DNA of 53,447 nucleotides from an uncultured Eudoraea sp. (GCA_947258405.1 CAMYIE010000016.1:1-53447), one strand, 5' to 3'. Shown: positions 1-9,604, counted from the first letter of the stretch. The notes: generated by a model from the letters alone, not told the origin. Numbers and translations are program-made.

Positions 1-32
1 GCAGGTATTCTAACCAACTGAACTACCAGACC
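1..32 (-). tRNA. tRNA, 5' half only (probably tRNA-Asp)
   Basis: The reverse strand from 32 down to 1 reads GGTCTGGTAGTTCAGTTGGT and continues into a D-loop and the start of an anticodon stem (ACCTGC). This matches the 5' half of bacterial tRNA-Asp. The anticodon lies outside the window, so the amino-acid identity is inferred. A good promoter lies upstream at 111-140, with a hairpin (56-77) between it and the tRNA. Confidence 0.8.
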
Positions 33-55
33 AATGATTTTATTCGCTTGAGGCG

Positions 56-77
56 GACTCCGACAACAGTCGGATTC
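56..77. other. Hairpin in the tRNA leader
   Basis: The arms GACTCCGAC (56-64) and GTCGGATTC (69-77) pair over nine positions with one mismatch, around the loop AACA. It sits between the promoter and the tRNA. It could be a processing signal or a dispersed palindrome. No T-tract follows it in the direction of transcription, so a terminator is unlikely. Confidence 0.4.
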
Positions 78-110
78 AAATCTTGTTACATCGCTTTTGT
101 AAAGCGTGTG

Positions 111-140
111 CAAATATACATTCTCAATTCATTATGGCAA
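111..140 (-). promoter_or_regulatory. Flavobacterial promoter for the tRNA at 1-32
   Basis: On the minus strand there is TTG (140-138), a 19-base spacer, then TATATTTG (118-111). This matches the Bacteroidota sigma-A consensus TTG / TAnnTTTG exactly. Transcription would start near 104-106, leaving a leader of about 70 bases before the tRNA. Confidence 0.7.
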
Positions 141-218
141 ACTATTTTTCTAAAATTAGTGGGGTAAATCCTCTACAACAGACAACACCTCGTTAAATCC
201 TCATTTAGGGCAGACAAC

Positions 219-1292
219 CTATAAATCGACTCTTTTTGTCCCTTCTACCTTTAAAATAAAATCCGCTCCCAAGGCTTTGGCTGGGGTCTGAAACCCGCTT
301 TCTACTTTACCATTCAGAACGGCCTGGACAATCATTACACTGGTCATCGCAGTGAGTGTATAACCTTCCGGACTGTGCAATATAGCCGCTGCTTTCTCGC
401 CTTTTGCATTAGTCGCTTCCCCGTATACAAAACTTCGAGCCCTGTCCCTGCGTGCATCAGATGGCCCGGCCGGACGTTTTTCTACCTTTTTCCGTAAAAA
501 TCTTTTGACCACTCCACTGCGCATCACTCCTCCAAAATAGTTTTGAAGTCGGGCCATTCGAAGAGCTGAAGCCGAGACGGCCGTATAGGTTTCAATATTG
601 GGAATACCTGTACTGTGGTAAGCCGTGGAGACATCTCCCCATGGAATGGACATCATCTGATAGGTTTTGCCATCTACATCAACCCTGATGGTTTTTTGGG
701 CCATAGGTACCCTAACAATGCGGCCATCTACCCGTTCGGCAGAACCAGCACCAAGTCCTTCAATCATCGTCATTGCGGTTCCGCGTGAAATACCACCTCC
801 AACACTTCCAAATCCCAATTTTAACCGGGTGGCATCGGGTAGCTTTTGTTTTAGATAAACGGCCATACAGTCGGTAGGTACCACATCGAAGCCCACCCCG
901 GGCATGATGACCAACTCTTTTTGCCTGGCCCTGTCATCAAATCTGTTCGCCATCTCAAAGACCGCGATCTCCCCGGTGATGTCGAGATAATGAGCCCCAT
1001 TCTTCAGACAAGCCTTGATCATCGGTTTTGCCGTATATATAAAAGGTCCGGCTGCGTGAAGTACCAGATCGATACCTTCCAGTGCCTTCTCTGCTGCATC
1101 GCGATCGCCCAGATCAAAAATACTGTATTCCAGATCATTTGCCTCTGCCAGGGACTTGATCGCCTCCTTGTTACGACCCGCAAGGATAGGTGTCAGGCCG
1201 CTCTCCATGGCATATTTGGTGATAAGCTGGCCGGTATAGCCGTTTGCCCCGTAGAGGAGAATTTTCGTATTATCACTCTTGTCATTTGTCAT
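219..1292 (-). CDS. Saccharopine dehydrogenase-like NAD(P)-binding oxidoreductase
   Basis: This 357-residue protein opens with a Rossmann motif (LLYGANGYTGQL, about residues 12-23), followed by AGPF and GVGFDVVPTD segments. These are typical of the saccharopine dehydrogenase / trans-acting enoyl reductase-like family. Members bind NAD(P) in the N-terminal domain; the substrate cannot be told from sequence and is probably not saccharopine. It is soluble, with no signal peptide. A lipoprotein gene lies just upstream on the same strand (46 bp gap), so they may be co-transcribed. The family call is firm and the function is open. Confidence 0.8.
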   Translation of the reverse strand: MTNDKSDNTKILLYGANGYTGQLITKYAMESGLTPILAGRNKEAIKSLAEANDLEYSIFDLGDRDAAEKALEGIDLVLHAAGPFIYTAKPMIKACLKNGAHYLDITGEIAVFEMANRFDDRARQKELVIMPGVGFDVVPTDCMAVYLKQKLPDATRLKLGFGSVGGGISRGTAMTMIEGLGAGSAERVDGRIVRVPMAQKTIRVDVDGKTYQMMSIPWGDVSTAYHSTGIPNIETYTAVSASALRMARLQNYFGGVMRSGVVKRFLRKKVEKRPAGPSDARRDRARSFVYGEATNAKGEKAAAILHSPEGYTLTAMTSVMIVQAVLNGKVESGFQTPAKALGADFILKVEGTKRVDL

Positions 1293-1338
1293 ATCCGCAG
1301 AATTGAATCTAGTATAGGAAATCTATCTTCAAGGAACA

Positions 1339-2058
1339 CTATTTTAATATATCCGTTCCCAAATATTTATCGTCCTTATTGTAATACCAGGCCCTGGTTT
1401 TAGGCATCCGGATTTTACCAACCTCGGCTTCACCGCTCAGTAGTATATATTCCCCTGTATCTTCCTTAATTTGCCCATTCTCATCTGAACGGTAGAACTG
1501 GTAAACCTCCATTGCGTATGATTGAGGGTCAAAATAAAAATACCAGATATCGGTACCCACCTCCGCATCATAATCGGCCCGCAAAACCAAATATTCCTTT
1601 CCCTTAAAAGTCTTGCTTTCTACTTCCTTATTGAGAAGGGTTCCCGAATCTTTCAATTTCATCGGCAGTCCGTAGAGATAGGTATAATAATTCCGGTACA
1701 TCTTTGCCCGCTCACAATTCAGACCGTGCTCTTCGGCCTCAGCTAAGGAGAAATCACTGCTGCCATTCCATTTAACCAGGCAACTGGCTTTGCCAACCCC
1801 ATATTCCACAATATTGCTATCCCTGGCAGCCTTAACATAAAATACCCCTGCTTTGTTGTCCATATAAATCGTGCTAAGTCGGTTGGGAACATTGGGGGAT
1901 TCCAGTGTAATTCGGAGTGAATCGCTAAAAAGCAACCACCGATCTTCAGGATCGTGATATTCTATGCTTTTTTGAAGTATTTGATCTGCGGTTAGAGCCT
2001 TGTTACATCCTGCAAAGACCAGAAGTACAGTGATCATTAGTGGATAAAAATTCTTCAT
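1339..2058 (-). CDS. DUF6503-like lipoprotein
   Basis: This 239-residue protein has a lipoprotein signal peptide (LVFAGC, lipid-modified Cys18), so it should be anchored in the periplasm or outer membrane. The mature part has alternating beta-strand patterns and ends in conserved-looking aromatic segments (WYFYFDP, RAWYYN). This resembles the Bacteroidota DUF6503 family, whose fold is lipoprotein-carrier-like and whose function is unknown. No catalytic motif is visible. It lies between an ABC exporter and an oxidoreductase on the same strand. The gap to the exporter (119 bp) makes an operon possible but not certain. Confidence 0.65.
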   Translation of the reverse strand: MKNFYPLMITVLLVFAGCNKALTADQILQKSIEYHDPEDRWLLFSDSLRITLESPNVPNRLSTIYMDNKAGVFYVKAARDSNIVEYGVGKASCLVKWNGSSDFSLAEAEEHGLNCERAKMYRNYYTYLYGLPMKLKDSGTLLNKEVESKTFKGKEYLVLRADYDAEVGTDIWYFYFDPQSYAMEVYQFYRSDENGQIKEDTGEYILLSGEAEVGKIRMPKTRAWYYNKDDKYLGTDILK

Positions 2059-2177
2059 AGGGATAGGTAGTCCTTCAAAAGTACTGTTTTAATGCAATTT
2101 GCCGTTAGATTCTGAGGGAACTATTCAGACCAGCCAAAACCAAATCCAATTCAATTTACATTGGGACAAATTGATAT

Positions 2178-4331
2178 TCAATCTCTATATTTTTGCCTTT
2201 CCCAAAGATCGTAATAGTCACCTCTAAATTTAAGAAGTTCAGAATGACTTCCCTTTTCTACCAGTAGACCCTGCTTTAGTACCAGGATTTGATCTGCCAT
2301 AACCGTATTATTCAACTGATGGGAAATAATGATTACCGTACCTCCGTTGGAGACAAATCTCATTACAACCCCCTGTATCAATTGTTCCGCTTTAGCATCC
2401 AGTCCGGCTGTAGCTTCATCCAGAATCAATATTTCGGGCGACCGATATAATGCCCTGGCAATGGCTAATCGTTGTTTCTGTCCGCCTGAAAGCGTTGCCC
2501 CATTTTCCCCTATTTCCGTGTAATACCCATGTGGCATTAGACGTACCATTTCATCGATACCCAATTCTTCAGACAGCTTGGTGACCCTCGATAAATCGGG
2601 AATCTGATCCAGGACGATATTATCTAAAATACTTCCCTTAAAGAGGTTTACTTGTTGGGGGACAACACCGATGTATCTTCTCAAACTCTTTTGATCGACC
2701 ATTGCTAAATCGATTGCTCCTATTTTAATCCGTCCTTCATTCAAGGGGTAGAGTTGTGTCATCAAACCTATTAAAGTGGTCTTGCCGCTCCCGCTTTCCC
2801 CAACCAGAACCGTAATCTCCCCTTGCTTAATACAGGCGTTGAAATCTTTAAAAAGCTCCACCCGGCTACCATATCGAAACCCGATATTCTCAAAACATAT
2901 ATCCCCAAAATCTTCTTTGTGCAATGCAAGTCGACTTTGCGTTCTTTCACGCTCCAGATCCATGATCTCGAATAATCGGTCTGCTGCGATCAAAGCATTT
3001 TGAATAGTCTTATTCGCACCGATAAGCGCCAGGAGAGGCTGACTGAAATATCCTGTCAGGGCATAGAACGAAAGGAGCTCACCTGCAGTGATCTCTCCGT
3101 CCAGCACATAACCTGATCCTGCCCAAAGCAGTAGCACCAAAAAAAATGAAGCCAGGAACTGGGTGGAACCGGTAGCAAGGATCTCGTTCATAGAAGACCG
3201 GTAGAAAGTGAATAACAGGGTGATAAAACGATGTTCCGTTTTCCCGGTGGTGAAAGACTCCAACCCAAATTCCTTCACCGTCCTGATATGGGTGATGCTT
3301 TCCACAAGCTGACTTTCCAGGCTTGCGGTATCTTCCATCAGCCTGCGCTCAACTTTTTTATTGACCCGGTCTATCAGAAGATAAATCAACATATAAAATG
3401 GAATTATGAGTACCACAAGTAAAGCAAGGCGCCAGGAATAGGTGAACATCAGTGAAAATGCAAATACCACGATTAGCATGTTTACCAGCATATCGATCGC
3501 GGTATTGTTGATAAAGGCACGAATTTTCACCGCATCGTTGATCCTGGAGATGATCTCACCCACCTGCATTGTATCAAAAAAACGTTGGGGGAGGCGCAGC
3601 AAATGTTTGTAATAGCCCAGGATTAATCTTGCATCGATCAGCTGTCCTGTTTTTAGTACATAGATCCTCCTCTTTACTCCTATATAGGCCTGCAGCAAAA
3701 TGATCCCCAGCATAACAAGGCTCAATAAGTTTAAAAGATTCCTGTTGGCGTTGATCAAGACATGATCTACAATCTTCTGCACATAGACCGAGATCCCCAA
3801 TCCGAGAAGTGTATAGATCAAAGCCCCAAAAAGGATCTGTATAAAGGCACTTTTATGCGGTCGGATCATTTGCCAAAAACGCCCTAAGGGGCCCTGTGTT
3901 TGGATAAGCAGTTTATCGCCTTTTTTGTCGGCCAATAAAACAACTGCAGCTGTCCAGTCTTTCAGGAAATCCTTTATGCTACAAGTTCGCATACGTCCAT
4001 AGGAAGGATCCATGATCCGCACATTTGTCTTTCCGATCTTGTATAATACAACATAGTGATAGGCAGGGGTAGTTTGAAGGGCGACGTGCGCTATAACAGG
4101 TAAAGGTAATTGGGGCAAATACTCTTTCTTGCATTGTACTCCTTTGGCACTTAATCCTATTTTTTCTGCAGCCTCCACAAGGCCTAACATAGTGGTCCCC
4201 AGACCATCGGTATGTGCCATCTGACGAATGCGGGCTATTGGTACCCTAAGCCCAAAATGATGAGCTACCGAGGCCAGGCAGGCTGGTCCGCAATCATTTC
4301 CATCGTGCTGTTTAACATTTCGGGATTTCAT
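2178..4331 (-). CDS. C39-peptidase-containing ABC exporter (bacteriocin/peptide type)
   Basis: This 717-residue protein has three parts. The first is an N-terminal C39 cysteine peptidase with a DCGPAC motif (catalytic Cys14), His92 and Asp108, all three catalytic positions present. The second is a transmembrane domain (about 155-430). The third is an ATPase with Walker A GESGSGKTT (511-519), signature LSGGQ (614-618), Walker B ILILDE (634-639) and switch His671. Such exporters cut a leader after a double-glycine and pump the peptide across the inner membrane. The HlyD-type partner gene directly precedes it: its stop codon ends at 4332 and this ATG starts at 4331. No double-glycine precursor peptide was found nearby, so the cargo is unknown. 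Confidence 0.93.
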   Translation of the reverse strand: MKSRNVKQHDGNDCGPACLASVAHHFGLRVPIARIRQMAHTDGLGTTMLGLVEAAEKIGLSAKGVQCKKEYLPQLPLPVIAHVALQTTPAYHYVVLYKIGKTNVRIMDPSYGRMRTCSIKDFLKDWTAAVVLLADKKGDKLLIQTQGPLGRFWQMIRPHKSAFIQILFGALIYTLLGLGISVYVQKIVDHVLINANRNLLNLLSLVMLGIILLQAYIGVKRRIYVLKTGQLIDARLILGYYKHLLRLPQRFFDTMQVGEIISRINDAVKIRAFINNTAIDMLVNMLIVVFAFSLMFTYSWRLALLVVLIIPFYMLIYLLIDRVNKKVERRLMEDTASLESQLVESITHIRTVKEFGLESFTTGKTEHRFITLLFTFYRSSMNEILATGSTQFLASFFLVLLLWAGSGYVLDGEITAGELLSFYALTGYFSQPLLALIGANKTIQNALIAADRLFEIMDLERERTQSRLALHKEDFGDICFENIGFRYGSRVELFKDFNACIKQGEITVLVGESGSGKTTLIGLMTQLYPLNEGRIKIGAIDLAMVDQKSLRRYIGVVPQQVNLFKGSILDNIVLDQIPDLSRVTKLSEELGIDEMVRLMPHGYYTEIGENGATLSGGQKQRLAIARALYRSPEILILDEATAGLDAKAEQLIQGVVMRFVSNGGTVIIISHQLNNTVMADQILVLKQGLLVEKGSHSELLKFRGDYYDLWERQKYRD

Positions 4332-5537
4332 TTACCGGTTCTGGTTTTCTGCACTTTTGGCTTTTAACCTCTTTGGGTTGAACCAATCCTCTAATTTGTC
4401 GAAGATCAGTTCGAATAAATTCCTTCTTACGATAAAGTAGCTTGTTGTTAGTGTCATTCCTTTGGATATCTCAGTCTGATGGCCATTCGGTAATGACAGT
4501 CCGGTATTCTCAAATCCACAGAACACTCGAAAGTAGGCCCGGTTGCTCTCCATGGTAATATTCTTGTCGATTTCCTTTACATAACCTTCAAGCATACCCC
4601 ACTGCTGATAGGGAAAGGCATCGAATTGAAAGCGGACAGGCTGTCCCACTTTTATCCAACCTATATCCCAGGTATGGACGATGTTTTCAACGATCAGTTC
4701 TCCATCAGGTGAGATAACGCCCACCTCTTCCCCCGGCTGTAGCATAGCTCCCATCTCCAGGCCGTTCACCTGCTCCAGAATACCATCTGCAGGAGCAACC
4801 AGATAGTGATTTTGGAATCTGGCGCGCAACGCAACTGATCGAATGTGACTTTCCTTAATTCTTTCTGTGAGCTGTTGTTTTTTCGATTCCCACGATAGCC
4901 GTTGTTGTTGTTTAAATAGTTTCAGATTCTTTGTAGCCCGAGCGAGCTTTTGTTCGTATTCCTCAAATTCAACCTGCGCAATCACATGATTTGAATGTAG
5001 CTTGCTGTATCTGGTAAACTGAAGACGAGCCGCTCTCAAATCATTTCTCTGCATCTCTTTTTCTGTCAGGTAAACCCTTAATTCCTCTTTAACCGCTGTA
5101 GTCTTTACCTGGCTGAAATTCCCTTGAAGCAAATATTCAAAGTCATCTTTTAAACTACTATTGATAAGGATAATTGAATCGATTTGCGCAATTTCAGTGG
5201 ATATACCATCCACCGAAATGGCCAACAGCGTGTCTCCTTTCCGGACCGACTGGTTATTATCCATGTAGAAAGAGGTCAGTTTGCCTCCTATCAACGATTT
5301 AATCACAATATTCTCAGATTGTGCCCGAACCATTCCCCTGCTCTGTCTGGTGATATCAACACTCATCAGGGGTAATGTGGATATTGCTACTACAATAGCT
5401 CCGAGAACACCGAGGTATAGCCCAGCTCCTTTGATCCTGTTCTTGTGGATCAGGTTTTCTAAAGTATGTATAGGGTCGGTTCCTAATGTCATCAAACAGA
5501 GTTTTAACAGATCTTTAGATTCTGCGAAAGAGCCCAT
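4332..5537 (-). CDS. HlyD-family secretion adaptor
   Basis: This 401-residue protein has one N-terminal membrane segment (about 38-62), then a long charged helical hairpin (about 130-250) and a lipoyl/barrel-like part (YLVAPADGILEQV, GLEMGAMLQPGEEVG). This is the layout of the periplasmic adaptor that joins an inner-membrane exporter to an outer-membrane channel. It abuts the C39 ABC exporter gene with no gap and surely works with it. No TolC-like gene is adjacent, so the outer channel must come from elsewhere in the genome. It is the first gene of the unit. Confidence 0.9.
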   Translation of the reverse strand: MGSFAESKDLLKLCLMTLGTDPIHTLENLIHKNRIKGAGLYLGVLGAIVVAISTLPLMSVDITRQSRGMVRAQSENIVIKSLIGGKLTSFYMDNNQSVRKGDTLLAISVDGISTEIAQIDSIILINSSLKDDFEYLLQGNFSQVKTTAVKEELRVYLTEKEMQRNDLRAARLQFTRYSKLHSNHVIAQVEFEEYEQKLARATKNLKLFKQQQRLSWESKKQQLTERIKESHIRSVALRARFQNHYLVAPADGILEQVNGLEMGAMLQPGEEVGVISPDGELIVENIVHTWDIGWIKVGQPVRFQFDAFPYQQWGMLEGYVKEIDKNITMESNRAYFRVFCGFENTGLSLPNGHQTEISKGMTLTTSYFIVRRNLFELIFDKLEDWFNPKRLKAKSAENQNR

Positions 5538-5872
5538 TGGAAGAACAAAATAGTTTTACTCACTGTATTCCCATTGCAAGCAAAAAGAGATTCTCGGGAG
5601 TTTATTTCTTCAACTTCATACGGAAATAGTAACTGTAGAATTTTAGAATTTACGAGGTCACAGACTTTGGAAAGAGATAAGTATTTCGTTTCAACCAGTT
5701 TATACTACATCTTACCGAGCTGAATTTTAGAGAGATAGGGCAATTTATACAGGTATTTTCTGTTTTTGTATATTTCAGGAACCATTTATCTTGTTTTATG
5801 ACGGTTTGTCCAAATCATTAAAACTATATTCAATAATAAGTGTTTAATTAGGTGTAGAAAAAGTTTTCCAAT
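5538..5872. other. Divergent intergenic region, no gene seen
   Basis: This 335-bp AT-rich stretch separates the divergent exporter operon and the Ala-rich secreted-protein gene, and it must carry both promoters. I read through several ATG-initiated short frames on the minus strand. They end after 5-26 codons and none has a double-glycine leader. No exact TAnnTTTG box was found. Confidence 0.6.
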
Positions 5873-6433
5873 ATGAAACCAACAAGACTTAAAGTACTCA
5901 TTTTAACCATTTCTTTTTCGGTCATTGCACCTATAACCGTACTAGGCCAATGCGATATTTTCCAAAGTGAAATAATCGGTGTCAAGCAGCATGCAGAAGA
6001 AGTCCAAAAGACTGTCGGACAGGTTGAAACCTTTGCCGAAAGCGCCGCCTTTGCCGCCACCTATAGTCAGGCTCGTGCAAATGCCAGAAAGGCGCAGATT
6101 TTCGCCGGTGAAATATTAGGATCGGCCTATGAAGCCGTGAATATGGCCGCCGAAGCTCAACACTACTCCGGAAGTTGTGGTAAAGAAGATGTAAGAAGTT
6201 ATGCTATCGATGCAGAAAAATATGCTATTGATACCAGAGATTTCGCTGATGAAGCCTATACAAATGCCAAAAAGGCAAGTAGCGCCAGGAATCTTGGCGA
6301 TGTACGTTATTTTATGAGGAAGTCACTCGACGCTGCCAAGGAAGCTCAGAAAGCCGCCGACGCTGCCGTCTATGCCGCCTCCGATGCGCTTTATAGTTGT
6401 GATCATACCACTGTTGCCGCAGGAGGTAACTAA
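5873..6433 (+). CDS. Ala-rich secreted helical protein, unknown function
   Basis: This 186-residue protein starts with a classical Sec signal peptide (hydrophobic 8-23, likely cut near VLG-Q). The rest is rich in Ala, Glu, Lys and Asp, with repeated AA.EA and DAAKEAQKAADAA patterns that predict long helices or coiled coil. Three mature cysteines (GQCD, SGSC, YSCD) could form disulfides in the periplasm or outside. I do not recognise a family. It is transcribed divergently from the C39 exporter operon and has its own strong terminator. It could be cargo or a partner of that exporter, but the Sec signal argues against C39 processing. Confidence 0.6.
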   Translation: MKPTRLKVLILTISFSVIAPITVLGQCDIFQSEIIGVKQHAEEVQKTVGQVETFAESAAFAATYSQARANARKAQIFAGEILGSAYEAVNMAAEAQHYSGSCGKEDVRSYAIDAEKYAIDTRDFADEAYTNAKKASSARNLGDVRYFMRKSLDAAKEAQKAADAAVYAASDALYSCDHTTVAAGGN

Positions 6434-6463
6434 TAACACCACAGGGAATCAAATCGAATCCTC

Positions 6464-6491
6464 AAACCGCAACAAATGTTGCGGTTTTTTT
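6464..6491 (+). terminator. Rho-independent terminator of the Ala-rich gene
   Basis: The near-perfect stem AAACCGCAACA (6464-6474) / TGTTGCGGTTT (6477-6487) is followed by a run of T. It ends at the stop codon of the convergent serine-hydrolase gene. Confidence 0.85.
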
Positions 6492-8184
6492 ATTTCTTCT
6501 CAAACCAAAGATCACTAACTCTTCCCGTGCTTACTTTCATACCGTCTACGCTACCGTCTTCAGTTCTATGCATATGAATTTTGATTCCACCTGGAGCTTC
6601 CATCAGATCTGCCCTGATCAATTTTAAAGGAATCTCTCCCAATCGAAAATGCCTGGCCAGGAGCTCGTTATTTTTAAAGACGATTTGATACTCAGTCATC
6701 AGCTCCGGGCAGAAATATGTTCCTTCATAGGGACTAATATTAAGTGCAGAAAGGTCTATGGGTATATAATTGTCGAATCGATATTGGTTTTCATCATCCT
6801 CTGAAACTATCATTCCTCCTAAATTATCTTCTTTTGTAAATTCAACGGTTACATATGATGGCACTTTTAGCATTTCGAACTTGTTAAAACCAACAGGAGC
6901 AAGGGCTGTGACATTATTTTCACTTCGTATATATCTCAGTGTATCATTCTCCAGCTTAATTTGCCTAGACATTTCGTCTTTTTCGTTCCAGTAATACCCT
7001 TCAAACTGTTTGAGGTGTTCAGCGGACAAACTTTTATAAACACTTGGTTCTCTCTCTTCATCACTGGGTACTGTCTTATCTTCGAGGTAAAGATCTGCCA
7101 CTTTTAGCGCCAGGTTCCAGGGATTCGAATCTGCAAAATTACTCAGGGTGATCACAGCAAAATCGTTTTTAGGAAACCGTGCCAGATATGACCGGTAACC
7201 AGCGTCTGCACCACCGTGCTGAATTTGTTTATGCCCTTTATAGGTTCCGACAAACTGCCCATAGGCACCACCAAAGGTTTTGCCGTTGTTGAGCACGGCC
7301 AGCGTATTCATCTGATCGATGATAGCCTGGTTGCCAACTTTTGGATTCTGAAAATTGAGCACCCACAGTGCGAGGTCTTCTGCTGTGGTAAAAAGGCTTG
7401 TCGCCCCGGCAATAGCGTAATTCAAACGGCTTTTTTTATAAACGTCCTCTTCTTTTTTATAAGAATAGGCCCTGTCTTTTACAATCCTCTCATGGTCATC
7501 ATAAAACAACGTCCTTTCCATTTTGAGTGGTTCGAATATTCTCTTTTGGGTAAACTTCGGAAAAGAGAACCCAGACACCCTGGCTACCACCTCTGCAAGA
7601 AGGGTAAAACCAGTATTGCAATAAGTGTATTTTTCGCCGGGTTGAAAATTCAGTTCCTTTTGTTGTGAGACAAGATTTAGTACATGTGCTGTAGTGATTA
7701 CATCATCCATACGCCAGCCCCCGATCCTGAGCAAATCCCACTGATCGCGCAGACCACTGGTATGGGTTGCGAGGTGCCGTAAACTGATTTTGGCCCCAAA
7801 ATCGGGGACTTCAGGAATATATTTGCGTATATCATCGTCAAGAGAGAGTTTGCCCTCCCGCTGTAATAATAAAATCGCAAAAACCGTAAACTGTTTGGAA
7901 ACCGATGCCACGTGAAATACGGTAGAAGGTGATATCGGCACGTCGTATTCGAGATGGGCACTGCCATAACCATTTTTATAAATAATCTTCCCGTCTCTAA
8001 CCACGGCTACAGAGACTCCGGGTTTTTCAAGGCTGTCAAAATCCTCAAAAATTTTATGGGTCATGGCAATAGTGTCCTGCCCGACGTCTGATACCTTAAA
8101 GATATCAACCTGGGCGGTCATGTCTGTTGGAAAACAGAGCAGACCTGAAAATATAAGTATGCTGACAAATCTCATTAAAGCCAT
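6490..8184 (-). CDS. Serine hydrolase of the class C beta-lactamase / penicillin-binding family
   Basis: This 564-residue protein has a signal peptide (about 1-25). It carries the three active-site motifs of the family: SVSK (Ser94, Lys97), YCN (Tyr188-Asn190) and HGG (323-325). The first 350 residues form the hydrolase domain and the remaining 200 a C-terminal domain typical of Bacteroidota members. Likely substrates are peptidoglycan-derived or small ester/peptide bonds in the periplasm. A true beta-lactamase role is not implied. It runs convergent to the Ala-rich gene and stands alone. Confidence 0.88.
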   Translation of the reverse strand: MALMRFVSILIFSGLLCFPTDMTAQVDIFKVSDVGQDTIAMTHKIFEDFDSLEKPGVSVAVVRDGKIIYKNGYGSAHLEYDVPISPSTVFHVASVSKQFTVFAILLLQREGKLSLDDDIRKYIPEVPDFGAKISLRHLATHTSGLRDQWDLLRIGGWRMDDVITTAHVLNLVSQQKELNFQPGEKYTYCNTGFTLLAEVVARVSGFSFPKFTQKRIFEPLKMERTLFYDDHERIVKDRAYSYKKEEDVYKKSRLNYAIAGATSLFTTAEDLALWVLNFQNPKVGNQAIIDQMNTLAVLNNGKTFGGAYGQFVGTYKGHKQIQHGGADAGYRSYLARFPKNDFAVITLSNFADSNPWNLALKVADLYLEDKTVPSDEEREPSVYKSLSAEHLKQFEGYYWNEKDEMSRQIKLENDTLRYIRSENNVTALAPVGFNKFEMLKVPSYVTVEFTKEDNLGGMIVSEDDENQYRFDNYIPIDLSALNISPYEGTYFCPELMTEYQIVFKNNELLARHFRLGEIPLKLIRADLMEAPGGIKIHMHRTEDGSVDGMKVSTGRVSDLWFEKK

Positions 8185-8243
8185 TTTTTTGATTAGAAAA
8201 ATTTATATAAAATCATTAGGGAAAATACGAAATTGAAAAATGT

Positions 8244-8630
8244 TTATTGTTCTGGCTTCAATCTCCAGGGAGGATTCCTGCGATTTTCACCGGCATGGTA
8301 AAGAATAAGCTTATTCCCATCAGGATCGCGCAGCCTTGCTTCCCTCCAGAGCCAAGCCCTGTCTTCGGGCAACTCATCGAATAGGATCCCTTCTTTTCTC
8401 AAATCTTCCACCCACGCATCGAGCCTGTCCGATTCAAAATAGACATAGATACCTTCCCCTTCTGGCAGTTTTTCCACAAGATGTACCGAAAAAGTAGCAT
8501 CTCCATGAGGTAATTCGAAACGGGCATAATGAGGTGATGCCTTTACAATAAGTTTCAGACCAAGGTCTTTGTAGAAGGAAATGGATCTATCTACGTCAAT
8601 AGTGGGAACGGTAATTTGATTGAGGTTCAT
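8244..8630 (-). CDS. VOC (glyoxalase/bleomycin-resistance fold) protein
   Basis: This 128-residue protein has the length and pattern of a single vicinal-oxygen-chelate domain: an N-terminal QITVPTIDVDRSISFYKDLG strand-helix and a C-terminal RLRDPDGNKLILYHAGEN. Potential metal ligands are His21-region and Glu residues, but the actual reaction cannot be given. It lies 59 bp upstream of the serine hydrolase on the same strand. Confidence 0.8.
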   Translation of the reverse strand: MNLNQITVPTIDVDRSISFYKDLGLKLIVKASPHYARFELPHGDATFSVHLVEKLPEGEGIYVYFESDRLDAWVEDLRKEGILFDELPEDRAWLWREARLRDPDGNKLILYHAGENRRNPPWRLKPEQ

Positions 8631-8874
8631 AGTTCTAAATTCCCCCTATGGGAACACATTATTATAGTCTTCAGGACTATTGTACAATCTCACATATAGC
8701 CCTTCAATCTGGTTATCGTATTATTTGGTCTTTAAAGCAATGTTTTTCAACCGCTTATCCAGAGGTGATATATTGAGGCCCGGTAACTCTCTTCCATGAG
8801 AACAGGTTTAGCCCTTGTCCTGTGCCTCCTGGATGTCTCTTTTAGACTATCTATATGAGTCGGGCATGGATTCT

Positions 8875-9306
8875 CTACTTAACTTTTTCAGGAAGGCACA
8901 CCACACGTACCGGGGCACCCCATGCTGCCGGTACATTTCTTGTAGTTAGGATTTGATAATTCCCGTCACCACCCAAGAATCTGGCACGTTCCTTGAAAAC
9001 CACAGTACCTATTCTGTGATAACGAATCGCATAGCTACACATCACGCAGGGTTCATGATTTGTAAACAAAACCGATCGGCTCATATCCTTTCCCAGGATT
9101 TTCCGCGCCTTCCGGATCGCCTCCATTTCGGCATGATAGCTCACGTCTTCATTAGTATGGGCCGATTCAGACGCCTCGGCGATGATCTCGCCACCTAACA
9201 TTATGACACTTCCTATAGGCCGGTTTCCTTTGGATTCTGCCTCTTTGGCAAGCTCTTCACAACGCCCCATTATTGCTAAGTAGTCTTCCATTTTTCGTAA
9301 TTTCAA
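8875..9306 (-). CDS. Nucleoside/cytidine-type deaminase
   Basis: This 143-residue zinc deaminase has HAE (His58, Glu60 as proton shuttle) and PCVMC (Cys87, Cys90), the CDA-family signature. The PCxxC spacing and overall length fit tRNA-adenosine/guanine/cytosine deaminase-like proteins of the nucleoside deaminase group. The exact base cannot be assigned. The 298-bp region upstream (9307-9604) carries one of two matching TetR-operator-like sites. Confidence 0.85.
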   Translation of the reverse strand: MKLRKMEDYLAIMGRCEELAKEAESKGNRPIGSVIMLGGEIIAEASESAHTNEDVSYHAEMEAIRKARKILGKDMSRSVLFTNHEPCVMCSYAIRYHRIGTVVFKERARFLGGDGNYQILTTRNVPAAWGAPVRVVCLPEKVK

Positions 9307-9580
9307 GTATTTGTCATATCATCAAATAGTGAAGTCTAAATATATAATCTACCCTGTTTTTTATTCTCCACAGGACTCCATCTATTCTAATCGTGCGCTA
9401 AACTAAGGTAGAAGCATAAGAACTCCAATAATATAAAAAGAAACAATCGGTTAATCAATTGTGATCAAAACTTTCCTTTAGCAGTGATTAGTTGTGGAAA
9501 TCTGGTTTATGATCCCGGTTTAGATCCTTCGATCAAAACAATATTAAGCAATCACTATAATTCCAAAAATGTAAATATTA

Positions 9581-9602
9581 TTTTACCTTTTGTTCGGTTT
9601 TA
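9581..9602. promoter_or_regulatory. Operator-like site downstream of tetR
   Basis: TTTTACC-4 bases-GTTCGGT is the same bipartite word as in the site upstream of tetR (10188-10209), including the preceding AATATTA/TTATTA. It ends three bases from the tetR stop codon, within the 298-bp gap upstream of the deaminase gene. It may be a second binding site for the same regulator. Confidence 0.45.
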
Positions 9603-9604
9603 GA

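Noticed and set aside
5538-5872. Search for a double-glycine bacteriocin precursor next to the C39 exporter
   Set aside because: The ATG-initiated short minus-strand frames I read end within 26 codons and lack a GG leader.
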